Source: Falsochrobactrum tianjinense (lineage in GTDB: Bacteria > Pseudomonadota > Alphaproteobacteria > Rhizobiales > Rhizobiaceae). From it: 64,000 nucleotides of DNA. Shown one piece after another: positions 15,726 through 25,058 of this stretch (position 1 is its first letter; every line of letters starts with the position of its first letter). Position numbers and translations under genes: made by a program. Below the pieces are notes generated by a model. That model saw only the letters and a program-made list of their open reading frames with translations, made no database searches and was not told where the DNA came from. The stretch covers positions 62,001-126,000 of the forward strand of contig NZ_JAHRVA010000004.1 in NCBI RefSeq assembly GCF_019100495.1, written 5' to 3'.

Positions 15726-16958
15726 TCAGGCAGCAGCCAATTTCGCATGTGTGCGGATCAGGCGCCCAAGCCGCTTGATGCCCTCATCGATCATTTCGTC
15801 ATTGGCACATGAATAGCTCAGACGCAGCGTATTGGCACCCGTGCCATCGGCAAAGAATGCCTTGCCCGGCACGAAAGCCACTTTTTCGCTCTCAATCGAG
15901 GCGGCCAGCAAAGCCGCGCCATCCATGCCTTCCGGCAATGTCACCCAGATGAACATGCCGCCTTCAGGCTTCGTCCAATCCGTGCCTTCGGGCATATATT
16001 CAGCCAGCGCTTCCAGCATCCTGTCGCGGCGATGCTTGTAAACGCGGTGCAGTTTGGCAAGCTGCGCGTCGAAACCACCGGTGGCCACGCGCTGAATGGC
16101 GAGCTGGTTGATCGTGGGTGAATGCAGATCGGATGCCTGCTTGATGAGCACCAGCTTGCGAATGACATTTTGCGAAGCTACGACATAACCCACGCGCAAT
16201 CCAGGTGCGAGCGTCTTGGAAAACGAGCCGCAATAAATGGTCCGCACCTTCTCTATATCGCCACCATGGCGCGCAATATCGAGGGCTAAAATGGGAGGAA
16301 TGGCCGCGCCATCATATCGCAAATATTGATAGGCCGCGTCTTCGATGATCGGAATATCGAGTTCCTCTGCATCTGCCAGCATCTTTTCGCGTCCGGCAAG
16401 GTCCACGGTCTCGCCGGTCGGATTACTGAAGTCTGCCGAAAGATAGGCAAACTTGACTTCGCCGCCGGCCTTTTCCGCAACTTGGCTATAAGATTCCGGC
16501 GTGCGGTTGCCATTGAGCGTCAGAATATCATAGGTCGGCTCATAGGCATTGAACGCCTGCAATGCGCCAAGATAGGTCGGCGCCGTCACCAGCGCCGTGT
16601 CGTTGGGCGAGAGGAACAATTTGCCCAGATAGTCTAGCGCCTGTTGCGAGCCGGAAGTGATGAAAACATTATCTTCGGTGCAGGAAATGCCGAGCTTGGC
16701 AAGCTCGCCCACCAGCCAGCTACGCAGCGGCTTGTAACCTTCCGAGACGGAGTACTGCAGAGCTGCATTGGCTTCAGGACCGGTGAGAATGTCCTTATAG
16801 GCACTCTGGAATTCATCGTGCGGGAAAAGCGCCGGATCGGGAATGCCGCCAGCAAATGAAATAATATCCGGGCGTTCAAGCAGCTTCAGAAGCTCACGAA
16901 TTTCCGAAGCGCGCATGCGTTTCGAGCGCGTTGCAAATACACTTTCCCAGTCCAGCAC
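15726..16958 (-). CDS. PLP-dependent aminotransferase, class I/II (2-aminoadipate type)
   Basis: A 410-residue fold-type I aminotransferase. G-S-Q-Q-A-L-D (phosphate loop), N-P-T-G (about 185), I-E-D-A-A-Y (Asp/Tyr pair to PLP) and the lysine loop G-S-F-S-K-T-L-A-P-G-L-R-V-G-Y are all present. The starting segment (I-I-S-F-A-G-G-I-P-D-P-A-L-F-P) is that of the LysN/MocR-derived group of multi-substrate transaminases. Substrate not certain. The start is taken as the GTG at 16958, preceded by GAGGAG seven bases upstream; a TTG five codons earlier overlaps that site. Upstream of ilvC on the same strand, but separated from it by a hairpin. Confidence 0.87.
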   Translation of the reverse strand: MLDWESVFATRSKRMRASEIRELLKLLERPDIISFAGGIPDPALFPHDEFQSAYKDILTGPEANAALQYSVSEGYKPLRSWLVGELAKLGISCTEDNVFITSGSQQALDYLGKLFLSPNDTALVTAPTYLGALQAFNAYEPTYDILTLNGNRTPESYSQVAEKAGGEVKFAYLSADFSNPTGETVDLAGREKMLADAEELDIPIIEDAAYQYLRYDGAAIPPILALDIARHGGDIEKVRTIYCGSFSKTLAPGLRVGYVVASQNVIRKLVLIKQASDLHSPTINQLAIQRVATGGFDAQLAKLHRVYKHRRDRMLEALAEYMPEGTDWTKPEGGMFIWVTLPEGMDGAALLAASIESEKVAFVPGKAFFADGTGANTLRLSYSCANDEMIDEGIKRLGRLIRTHAKLAAA

Positions 16959-17090
16959 GGGAAGTCTCCTCAAATTTTACGACGTAAAATGAAGCGATAG
17001 CGCAATTTCCACCCCGCGAGAACACCTCTTCCGATGCTTGTATGGAATTAAGCTATTCGGAATTGTTCTAGGGCCCGTTCTTCTCAACAA

Positions 17091-17118
17091 TTTAGGGGGC
17101 GCAGAAACGCCCCCTAAA
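17091..17118 (-). terminator. Probable terminator after ilvC
   Basis: A perfect 11-base-pair stem TTTAGGGGGCG / CGCCCCCTAAA with loop CAGAAA, 30 bases after the ilvC stop codon. T content after the stem on the minus strand is modest (TTGTTG). Confidence 0.75.
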
Positions 17119-17147
17119 AGCATACCTCGAAAAAGAATTCGAAGGTT

Positions 17148-18170
<1,023 letters not shown>

Positions 18171-18219
18171 CTATTCCCTTCATTCAGATTGTCTGCGGCT
18201 TCCTTGCGTCTGCCGATGA

Positions 18220-18861
18220 TTATGCCCCGTAAAGAGCGAAAAACTGCTTGGTGGCGCGCCGGGCGTCCCGGATAACCACCGCATCAGTCAGTTCCAGCCG
18301 GTCGCCAAGCAGCAACCGGATCTGCATATCCCGGACCACAAGCCCGAAAAACGCGCGGAATGCTTCGTCAATATCGTCAAAAGCCAAGAGCTTCGCATCC
18401 AGCCCCATTTGCAGGATCGGCTTCAGTCGGTCGGCCATGGCCACCGGCCCGTTGGCGAGGACGATTCCCCCCAAGGCTGATTTTCCCGACGCCGCATGAC
18501 TGACGGCCAGACGGTTGAGCGCGATCGACGTCGGGCCTGAAAGTACCAACAGCCAATCGCGCGCAAAATGCTCAAGACTGGAAAACAACGATTCCGCATC
18601 GAGCTTTTCACGCGCGACCGGAACGACCCGCACCTTCGATGCCTGCCAGCGCACCATCGCCGTCAGCAGGCCATCACGATCACCGAACCATTTATAAAGG
18701 CTTTCCTTGGAGCAATTGGCAGCGCGGGCAATGCCGGCCGTTGTCAAGGCACGGTCTCCGCCCTCGACAAGAAGGCGCAGCGCCTGCTCCAGAACATCGT
18801 TCTGACGCGGCGAAAAAGACGGCTGCTTCTGAGCCAGAATTTCCTCGCTTGTATCAGTCAC
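18220..18861 (-). CDS. TetR-family transcriptional regulator
   Basis: A 213-residue regulator with an N-terminal TetR helix-turn-helix (about residues 18-65: L-T-T-A-G-I-A-R-A-A-N-C-S-K-E-S-L-Y-K-W-F) and an AefR-like helical C-terminal domain. Starts at a GTG with AAGGAGG seven bases upstream. A perfect 14-base palindrome, GTACCGTACGGTAC, lies only 18 bases before the start codon, so the protein very likely represses its own gene. No transporter gene is adjacent; ilvC follows downstream, and read-through into ilvC is possible. Confidence 0.9.
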   Translation of the reverse strand: MTDTSEEILAQKQPSFSPRQNDVLEQALRLLVEGGDRALTTAGIARAANCSKESLYKWFGDRDGLLTAMVRWQASKVRVVPVAREKLDAESLFSSLEHFARDWLLVLSGPTSIALNRLAVSHAASGKSALGGIVLANGPVAMADRLKPILQMGLDAKLLAFDDIDEAFRAFFGLVVRDMQIRLLLGDRLELTDAVVIRDARRATKQFFALYGA

Positions 18862-18878
18862 GGATTGCCTCCTTGTTT

Positions 18879-18892
18879 GTACCGTACGGTAC
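18879..18892. promoter_or_regulatory. Palindromic operator of the TetR-family gene
   Basis: GTACCGTACGGTAC is a perfect palindrome; read more widely it is an ACCGTACGGTACGGT double repeat. It lies between the ribosome-binding site and the AT-rich promoter region of the tetR-family gene, as expected of an autoregulatory operator. Confidence 0.72.
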
Positions 18893-19084
18893 GGTTCTAT
18901 TTAATAATTGCACATACACTATCCGTCAAGCAGGATTTTTCGGCTAATTGGAAAACCCATCACTCAAAATCGGTGACGGAAGAACCGGTGCCAAAAGCGA
19001 TATAAATCAAAAGGAAAGAGCACCTTCTGGAATCAGTTTCTCAGAAGGTGCTCTCTTGAGACCACAGGCCGCTCAATGAACGGA

Positions 19085-21064
19085 TCAGATATTGACCTGC
19101 GTACCAATTTCAACCACCCGTCCCGTGGGTATCTGGAAATATTCCGTCGCATCCGATGCGGTTCGTGCAAGCAGGATAAACAGCTTGTCCTGCCAGATTG
19201 GCATGCCCGAATGGGTCGATGCTTTGAGCGAGCGACGTGACAGGAAAAACGACGTTGTCATAATATCGAACTTCCAGCCGAGCTTGCGGCACAGTCCAAG
19301 CGCGCGCGGGATATTCGGCTGTTGCATATAGCCAAAAGTCAGCGTCACCTGCATGAAACGTTCATTATATTGCGAAACACGCGCACGGTCCGCACTGAAA
19401 ACCCATGGCTTCGACGCGGTCACAACCGTCAGAATTACATTGTTTTCATGCAACACCTTGTAATGTTTGAGACTGTGCATCAGCGCGGTCGGTGCACTCT
19501 TGGAGTCACCCGTCAGGAACACAGCCGTTCCCGGCACGATGGTCGGAGGCCGCTTGTGCATCTGCTCGACGATCAGATCGAGCGGCACTTCTGCTTTCCG
19601 GGTTTTGCGGAACAGGTGCCTCGTGCCGCGGACCCATGTCCACATGATGATGACCAGAATTGCGGCAAAGCCTATCGACGCCCAACCTCCATCATGCACC
19701 TTGATGATATTGGCGCTGAAGAAAAGTACATCGATAATCAAAAAAACGGTAATCAGCGGCAAGGCGTGTACCGTGCTCCAGTTCCATATGCGGGTCATAA
19801 CGATATAGAGCAAAATCGTTGTAACAAGCATATTGCCAGTCACCGCAATGCCGTAAGCGGCTGCCAGATTGCTAGACTTTTCAAATCCCAGAACGAGGAT
19901 GATGACTGTCAGCCCTAAAAGCATATTAACGCGCGGAATATAAATCTGCCCGTGAAGCTTTTCGGATGTATGCATAATTTCCAGCCGCGGCAGAATATTC
20001 ATTTGCACAGCCTGTCGCGCCACCGAAAACGCTCCGCTGATCACCGCCTGGCTGGCGATCACCGTCGCAGCCGTTGCAAGCAGCACCATAGGCCATAAAG
20101 CAAAATCCGGCATCATCTGGAAAAACGGCAGAGCCGCCGCCTCGCCATGTGACAGAACAAAGGCTGCTTGCCCGAAATAATTCAGCACAAGGCAAGGAAA
20201 CACGATCCAAAGCCAGGCGCGCACGATCGGCTTGCGCCCGAAATGGCCAAGATCGGCATAAAGCGCTTCGGCACCCGTCATGGCAAGAAAAACCGCGCCA
20301 ACCGTGATGAAAGCAATGCCAGGACTGATCGTCAGGAAGCGCACCGCATAAAAGGGATTGAGCGCGGCAAGCACTGTCGGGTCATCGAAAATATGCCAAA
20401 GGCCCAACGCACCTAATGCCAAAAACCACAGCGCCATGACCGGCCCAAAAACGATTGCCACCTTTCCCGTTCCGTATTTCTGGATGGAAAACAGCATGAC
20501 CAGAATGATGACCGTGATGGGAACGACAAAGGGCGTCATTTGTGGCGCAACGATATGCAACCCTTCCACCGCTGACAGCACGGAAATGGCGGGCGTGATA
20601 ACGGCATCGCCAAAGAATAGTGCTGCACCGCAAATCCCCACTCCTAAAATGACGTCAGGTCGCCTTTTCAGGGCAGCCTGCACCAAAGCCATTAAAGACA
20701 GGATGCCGCCTTCGCCATTATTGTCAGCGCGCAGCACGAACAGCACATATTTGATCGTAACAACCAGCAAAAGCGCCCAGAAGATGAGCGAAACAACGCC
20801 CAGAATATCGCTTCGGACGAGAACCCCATCAGACGTAGCAGCGTGCAGGGCTTCGCGAAAAGCGTAAATCGGGCTTGTACCAATATCGCCATAGACAACG
20901 CCAAGCGCACCGAGCACTAGCATTTTCATGCTTTCGCTCTGATGATCGTTCTCGTCAGCAACAGAGCCATTTTCGGAAGCAGCCCCCAATGGCTGCATAT
21001 TTTGTGCGCTCGTTTGCGCATCGCCGGAAGCCGGTGCACCCTTACCTGTTTGCTCGCTGCTCAT
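19085..21064 (-). CDS. kup: Low-affinity potassium transporter Kup
   Basis: A 659-residue KUP/HAK/KT-family K+ uptake protein. The family hallmark G-V-V-Y-G-D-I-G-T-S-P-I-Y-A-F is at about residues 55-69, followed by about twelve membrane helices up to residue 465 and a cytoplasmic C-terminal domain (G-T-A-V-F-L-T and a final V-V-E-I-G-T-Q-V-N-I). An Asn/Gln/Ser-rich tail of about 45 residues precedes the first helix. GAGGT stands before the ATG. The 295 bases upstream (21065-21359) hold no recognisable gene or structure. Confidence 0.97.
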   Translation of the reverse strand: MSSEQTGKGAPASGDAQTSAQNMQPLGAASENGSVADENDHQSESMKMLVLGALGVVYGDIGTSPIYAFREALHAATSDGVLVRSDILGVVSLIFWALLLVVTIKYVLFVLRADNNGEGGILSLMALVQAALKRRPDVILGVGICGAALFFGDAVITPAISVLSAVEGLHIVAPQMTPFVVPITVIILVMLFSIQKYGTGKVAIVFGPVMALWFLALGALGLWHIFDDPTVLAALNPFYAVRFLTISPGIAFITVGAVFLAMTGAEALYADLGHFGRKPIVRAWLWIVFPCLVLNYFGQAAFVLSHGEAAALPFFQMMPDFALWPMVLLATAATVIASQAVISGAFSVARQAVQMNILPRLEIMHTSEKLHGQIYIPRVNMLLGLTVIILVLGFEKSSNLAAAYGIAVTGNMLVTTILLYIVMTRIWNWSTVHALPLITVFLIIDVLFFSANIIKVHDGGWASIGFAAILVIIMWTWVRGTRHLFRKTRKAEVPLDLIVEQMHKRPPTIVPGTAVFLTGDSKSAPTALMHSLKHYKVLHENNVILTVVTASKPWVFSADRARVSQYNERFMQVTLTFGYMQQPNIPRALGLCRKLGWKFDIMTTSFFLSRRSLKASTHSGMPIWQDKLFILLARTASDATEYFQIPTGRVVEIGTQVNI

Positions 21065-21359
21065 TTGCAGATACCTCGCAAGGCCGTAATTATTTATATG
21101 AAAAATCGGAGAAAAAAGGCCAAACGATCCATCAACGGCTCGAAATACAGCCTTATGACAGATCCTTCGGAAAACATCCCTGCTTTCCTGATTATGAATT
21201 CCAAGCTCACATACACGAAACAGTTGTGGCGGGCGGTCTATACCTTGCTATTTCCTCGTACAAATGCAGATTTCGCAAAGCTCGACCGCCAGTCATGCGC
21301 TGCGTGCATTGCCTTATACCAAGGCGCTAAGATACTTACGCATCACGCCTTGAAAATAT

Positions 21360-22109
21360 TTACCCGCTTGCGCCAGCCAAAGCAGCGATAAAACGGCTCA
21401 CCGTAACGGGCATGCCATACATTAGCGCATCCGCCGCCAGGCCGTGACCGATGGAAACTTCGCTCAACTCCGTCACGCGCCCGACCAGCGCAGGCAGGTT
21501 CTCCACCGTCAAGTCGTGTCCCGCATTGACCTCAAGGCCGAGCGCCAGCGCGGCATCTGCCGCCTTGCCAAGACGGTTTATTTCCCGCGCTGCCGCAACC
21601 GGATCGTCATAGGTCGCCCCATAAGGTCCGGTATAAAGCTCGATCCGGTCAGCACCGATAGCCTTCGCCTTGTCGTAGCCAAGAGGGTCGGGATCGGCAA
21701 ACAGCGAAACACGCATGCCGCGTGATTTCAGACGCTGGACAACAGGCGCCAGAAAATCGGCTTTGCTTTCGAAATCCCAGCCATGATCGGATGTCGCCTG
21801 AAGTGGGTCGTCGGGAACCAGCGTCACCTGTTCGGGCTGGTGCTTTTCGACAAGATCGAGAAAAGCTTCAGTCGGGAAACCCTCAATGTTAAATTCGGCT
21901 TGCGGATATTCGTCATCGATCAATGCGCGAATATCGCCAAGATCCGAAAAACGGATATGTCGCTGATCGGGGCGCGGATGCACCGTCAAGCCAGACGCAC
22001 CTGCTATAAGCGCGGCTCGTCCTAATCCGGTGACGCTTGGCCAAGGAAGATCCCGCCGATTGCGCAACATAGCGATGGCGTTCAGATTGACGGACAGTTT
22101 TGCAGGCAT
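21360..22109 (-). CDS. pdxJ: Pyridoxine 5'-phosphate synthase
   Basis: A 249-residue Pdx[15 protein letters not shown] at the start, [13 protein letters not shown] (phosphate/substrate contact, about residues 40-52), E-F-N-I-E-G-type strand, and the closing [12 protein letters not shown]. It condenses 3-amino-2-oxopropyl phosphate with deoxyxylulose 5-phosphate to make vitamin B6 in the DXP-dependent pathway. GGGGAG precedes the ATG. It stands alone. Confidence 0.96.
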   Translation of the reverse strand: MPAKLSVNLNAIAMLRNRRDLPWPSVTGLGRAALIAGASGLTVHPRPDQRHIRFSDLGDIRALIDDEYPQAEFNIEGFPTEAFLDLVEKHQPEQVTLVPDDPLQATSDHGWDFESKADFLAPVVQRLKSRGMRVSLFADPDPLGYDKAKAIGADRIELYTGPYGATYDDPVAAAREINRLGKAADAALALGLEVNAGHDLTVENLPALVGRVTELSEVSIGHGLAADALMYGMPVTVSRFIAALAGASG

Positions 22110-22134
22110 GAAGCTTCGCTCCCCAAAATCAGCC

Positions 22135-22240
22135 TAGAGCATTTCCAGCAAAAGTGCGTAGCGGTTTTGCGCGGGACAATGCGTAAAAACAAGTCGATAG
22201 AGCGGGTCTATGATTCCGTTTAAACAGAAACCGCTCCAGG
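22135..22240 (+). repeat. Full-length rhizobial intergenic palindromic repeat
   Basis: About 105 bases: TAGAGCATTTCCAGCAAAAG, a GCGGTTTTGCG segment, GCGTAAAAACAAG, then GAGCGG and a distant CCGCTC that can pair. This matches the composite repeat found many times in Hyphomicrobiales genomes and is the most complete of the copies in this window. The remainder of 22110-22406 shows no gene. Confidence 0.8.
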
Positions 22241-22406
22241 CTTTATATCGCCCGCCGAAAAAAAATGTGAGTGTTTTCCGGTCACACCGGAGACTCAATC
22301 CCCAGAAGCTGTCATAGCTGCAAATTTATCCAGACTTTTCGCAACTTTTGCACCGCCCCAGACGTTTTACCAAGCCAGACAAGGCGTTCAGAAACTGGAG
22401 GTCTCT

Positions 22407-22805
22407 ATGCGAAATGAGAACGTTCCTGTCATCCGCCGCATTCCTACCAACCGGGATGATGTATTTGCTTTTGCAATCGAAGGGCGTCTTGATGATGCAT
22501 CTTTGGAGAATCTTTATGGCCTGCTCGATGCCGCCTATGACGACCACGAGCAGATCGACCTGCTGATCCGCTTGACCGGCTATGAGGGCATGGACTGGAG
22601 TGCTGCTTTTTCCGATAATATGCTGGCCATGCGCACAAAATCGCTCAAGCATCTACGCCGTTATGCAATTGTCGGCGGGCCTTTCTGGATTCAGATGAGC
22701 GTCACCCTCATGCAGCCGTTTCTCTCGATTGAAATGCGCACATTCGAAGTCAGTGAAGAAGAAAGGGCATGGGTCTGGCTCGATGCAACGCCCGACCGGG
22801 GGTGA
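22407..22805 (+). CDS. SpoIIAA/STAS-like protein
   Basis: A 132-residue protein matching the SpoIIAA-like (CRAL-TRIO/STAS fold) family: D-V-F-A-F-A-I-E-G-R-L-D-D, the L-L-I-R-L-T-G-Y-E-G strand, K-H-L-R-R-Y-A-I-V-G-G-P-F-W-I and a tryptophan-containing C-terminus. Such proteins are small, cytoplasmic and of unknown function, perhaps binding a lipid or acting as a switch partner. GGAGG precedes the ATG. Its stop codon directly abuts the stop codon of the convergent helicase gene with no spacer. Confidence 0.75.
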   Translation: MRNENVPVIRRIPTNRDDVFAFAIEGRLDDASLENLYGLLDAAYDDHEQIDLLIRLTGYEGMDWSAAFSDNMLAMRTKSLKHLRRYAIVGGPFWIQMSVTLMQPFLSIEMRTFEVSEEERAWVWLDATPDRG

Positions 22806-23927
22806 TTATCTCACGATCGTCAAGTGTTCGGCGGCACGGGTAATGGCTGTGTAAAGCCAACGCTCACGCGTATCGCGAAAGGCATAGCTTTCATCGAACA
22901 GAACCACATTGTCCCACTGCGAGCCCTGGGCCTTATGCACGGTCAAGGCATACCCATAATCGAAATCGTCGAAACGCTTCTTGGTTTGCCATGGAATTTC
23001 GGCATCGGGGTTTTCAAACTGCGCCTTGAGCAGCTTGATTTTGGCGACGCCACGATCTTCGTCTTCGGGCGAGACCAGAAGATTGATACCGGGCTTCACC
23101 GTTTCCTTCGATGACGTCATTACTTTCCAGAGCGAACCGTTGAGCAACCCTTTGGCCGGGTCGTTACGCAGGCAGACAAGCTTGTCGCCCGCTTGCGGAT
23201 AATCAGCGGTAAAACCTTTGAGCTCGCGCAGGCGCTGATTATAGCGCTTGCGCGTCCGGTTGGTGCCAACCAGCACCTGATCCGCCGCCAGAACCAGTTC
23301 CTGCGTCACCTCATGGCGCGAAATAACCTTGGCCCGGCCCTCATCACCATAGCCAAGCTCGCGCCCCTCGCGCACATCCAGCGCCATGCGGATGATTGGA
23401 TTGTCGCGCGCCTGCCGGTGGATTTCAGTCAGCAGAAAATCAGGCTCATGCTCGGTAAAGAACCCGCCGCCGGAAATCGGCGGCAACTGTCCCGGATCGC
23501 CCAGCACCAGAATAGGCGTGCCAAATGTCATCAGATCGCGGCCCAGTTGCTCGTCAACCATGGAACACTCATCAACGACGATCAGTGCAGCCTTGGCGAC
23601 AGGGCTTTGGCGGTTGAGCGAAAATGTCGGCGCAATAGAGGTCTTGCCGGTAGTTTCGTCCTCAATCGCTTCCTCGCCGCGCGGGCGATAGATCAACGAA
23701 TGCAAGGTGCGGGCATTATTTGCGCCTTTTGAGCGCAAAACTTGCGCCGCCTTGCCTGTAAAGGCTGCAAACTGCACATCGCCATCGACATGTTCGGCGA
23801 AATAGCGCGCTAGCGTCGTCTTCCCCGTTCCTGCATAGCCAAACAACCTGAAGATCGGGGAGCGCCCTTCCTTCAGCCATTTTCCGACGGCTTTTAAAGC
23901 CTGTTCCTGCTCCGGTGAAAACTGCAT
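22806..23927 (-). CDS. RecD/Dda-like ATP-dependent DNA helicase
   Basis: A 373-residue superfamily 1B helicase. Walker A G-Y-A-G-T-G-K-T-T at about residues 33-41, motif II V-D-E-C-S-M-V-D, motif III G-D-P-G-Q-L-P-P-I, motif IV-type L-T-E-I-H-R-Q and the C-terminal F-D-Y-G-Y-A-L-T-V-H-K-A-Q-G-S-Q-W (motif V/VI region) with Y-T-A-I-T-R-A. It resembles phage Dda and stand-alone RecD2-type 5'-3' helicases and lacks nuclease parts. The ATG at 23927 is chosen; an upstream TTG at 24020 would add 31 unconserved residues. Confidence 0.9.
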   Translation of the reverse strand: MQFSPEQEQALKAVGKWLKEGRSPIFRLFGYAGTGKTTLARYFAEHVDGDVQFAAFTGKAAQVLRSKGANNARTLHSLIYRPRGEEAIEDETTGKTSIAPTFSLNRQSPVAKAALIVVDECSMVDEQLGRDLMTFGTPILVLGDPGQLPPISGGGFFTEHEPDFLLTEIHRQARDNPIIRMALDVREGRELGYGDEGRAKVISRHEVTQELVLAADQVLVGTNRTRKRYNQRLRELKGFTADYPQAGDKLVCLRNDPAKGLLNGSLWKVMTSSKETVKPGINLLVSPEDEDRGVAKIKLLKAQFENPDAEIPWQTKKRFDDFDYGYALTVHKAQGSQWDNVVLFDESYAFRDTRERWLYTAITRAAEHLTIVR

Positions 23928-24165
23928 GCCCTGTTCAGACAGGATTCGCCGCACAAGAGCAAGGGCATAGGAGAACAAACCAGCACCAAAATGTGCCTCG
24001 CCAGCGCTTATGCCAAACAAGTATATTTAATAATTACTCTTAAAATAATATAATAAACTAGCCTGCACATCTGAAATATATAATATAATCAACAATAATT
24101 TCGATGGGAATTTAACTATTATTCAAATGTTTTTAGATTGTATAATTCTAAAAAGGAGCGTTTCC

Positions 24166-24420
24166 ATGATGCTTGTCATTTTCGCAACGTTGGGGCTTGC
24201 ATTGCTCCTCGGTTGGTTCGGGCGAAAATCCATTGCGCTTGTGCTGATCGTCATTTGTCTGGCATTGGCAGTTAAACAGTTTTTGTGGGAAATCCACAGT
24301 CCTGAATATGGCTACCGCATGCCATGGATTCAGACCCAGGTGATCAACCCGCCTCAACAAAGGCACTCGACCATCGCATTCATGTTCAACCCGGAAATAG
24401 TACATGGAGACCTCATATGA
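24166..24420 (+). CDS. DUF5993-type small membrane protein
   Basis: An 84-residue protein with two closely spaced hydrophobic segments (about residues 1-18 and 23-37) and a polar, Pro/Gln-rich C-terminal part. It resembles the DUF5993 family, members of which tend to sit beside a DsbB-like gene as here. Function unknown. AAGGAG eight bases upstream fixes the ATG at 24166. Its TGA overlaps the ATG of the DsbB-like gene by four bases, so the two are probably translationally coupled. Confidence 0.7.
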   Translation: MMLVIFATLGLALLLGWFGRKSIALVLIVICLALAVKQFLWEIHSPEYGYRMPWIQTQVINPPQQRHSTIAFMFNPEIVHGDLI

Positions 24421-25013
24421 CCGCCTCCACCCGGCATGATGCAGCAGAACAATCCTTGTCTGCCATTCTCCTTGATATCTACCTTCTAGGAATGATGACT
24501 GTCATCGCTGGTATTCTCACGACCGCTATGACACTCCAGTACGCTTGGGGCGAAATACCCTGCCCGCTATGCCTTCTCCAGCGCGTCGCAATGTTTGGGG
24601 TCTGCTTCGGTATCATTTTACAATTCCGTCATGGTTTTTCTTATCGCAACACGGGATTGAGCATGGTTTTTTCGCTTTTCCTGCTTATCGTCTCGGTCCG
24701 TCAGACCTTGCTCGATATCTACCCTCGACCGGGACATGAATATATCGGCAGCGCCGTGTTCGGCATGCATATGCCGGTATGGTCAGTACTGATCGCCGTA
24801 GCACTTCTGACCGCCTTCGCAATTCAGCTGATTGTGTGGGGTAACCAGGTCCAATGGTGCGAAAAACCCATCTCGCGTCTTCCACTGTTACGCGTGCTCG
24901 CGACCATCCTCAGTCTTTACGTCATAGCCATAGGTGTCGTTAATTTTGTCTCTGTTGGGGTGCAATGTGGTGTGGGTGAGTGCCACACTTTTGGCTACGC
25001 CCTGCTTAAATAG
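24417..25013 (+). CDS. DsbB-like disulfide bond formation protein, unusual cysteine layout
   Basis: A 198-residue DsbB-family membrane protein. The quinone-side active site C-P-L-C-L-L-Q-R is at residues 49-56, as in DsbB. It seems to have five rather than four membrane helices; the periplasmic loop between helices 3 and 4 (about 98-120), which holds the second cysteine pair in Escherichia coli DsbB, has no cysteine. Instead Cys184 and Cys189 lie in a C-terminal tail after the fifth helix, on the same (periplasmic) side. Cys63 and Cys148 are also present. It would reoxidise a DsbA-like partner or a special substrate. GGAGA precedes the ATG. Confidence 0.85.
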   Translation: MTASTRHDAAEQSLSAILLDIYLLGMMTVIAGILTTAMTLQYAWGEIPCPLCLLQRVAMFGVCFGIILQFRHGFSYRNTGLSMVFSLFLLIVSVRQTLLDIYPRPGHEYIGSAVFGMHMPVWSVLIAVALLTAFAIQLIVWGNQVQWCEKPISRLPLLRVLATILSLYVIAIGVVNFVSVGVQCGVGECHTFGYALLK

Positions 25014-25058
25014 TCTCGAAACCATGAGAAGCGGCTTCAGATGGAGCCGCTTCTTTCG

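Noticed and set aside
20942-21391. A 149-residue plus-strand frame across the kup upstream region
   Set aside because: It begins inside kup, ends inside pdxJ and has no recognisable feature.
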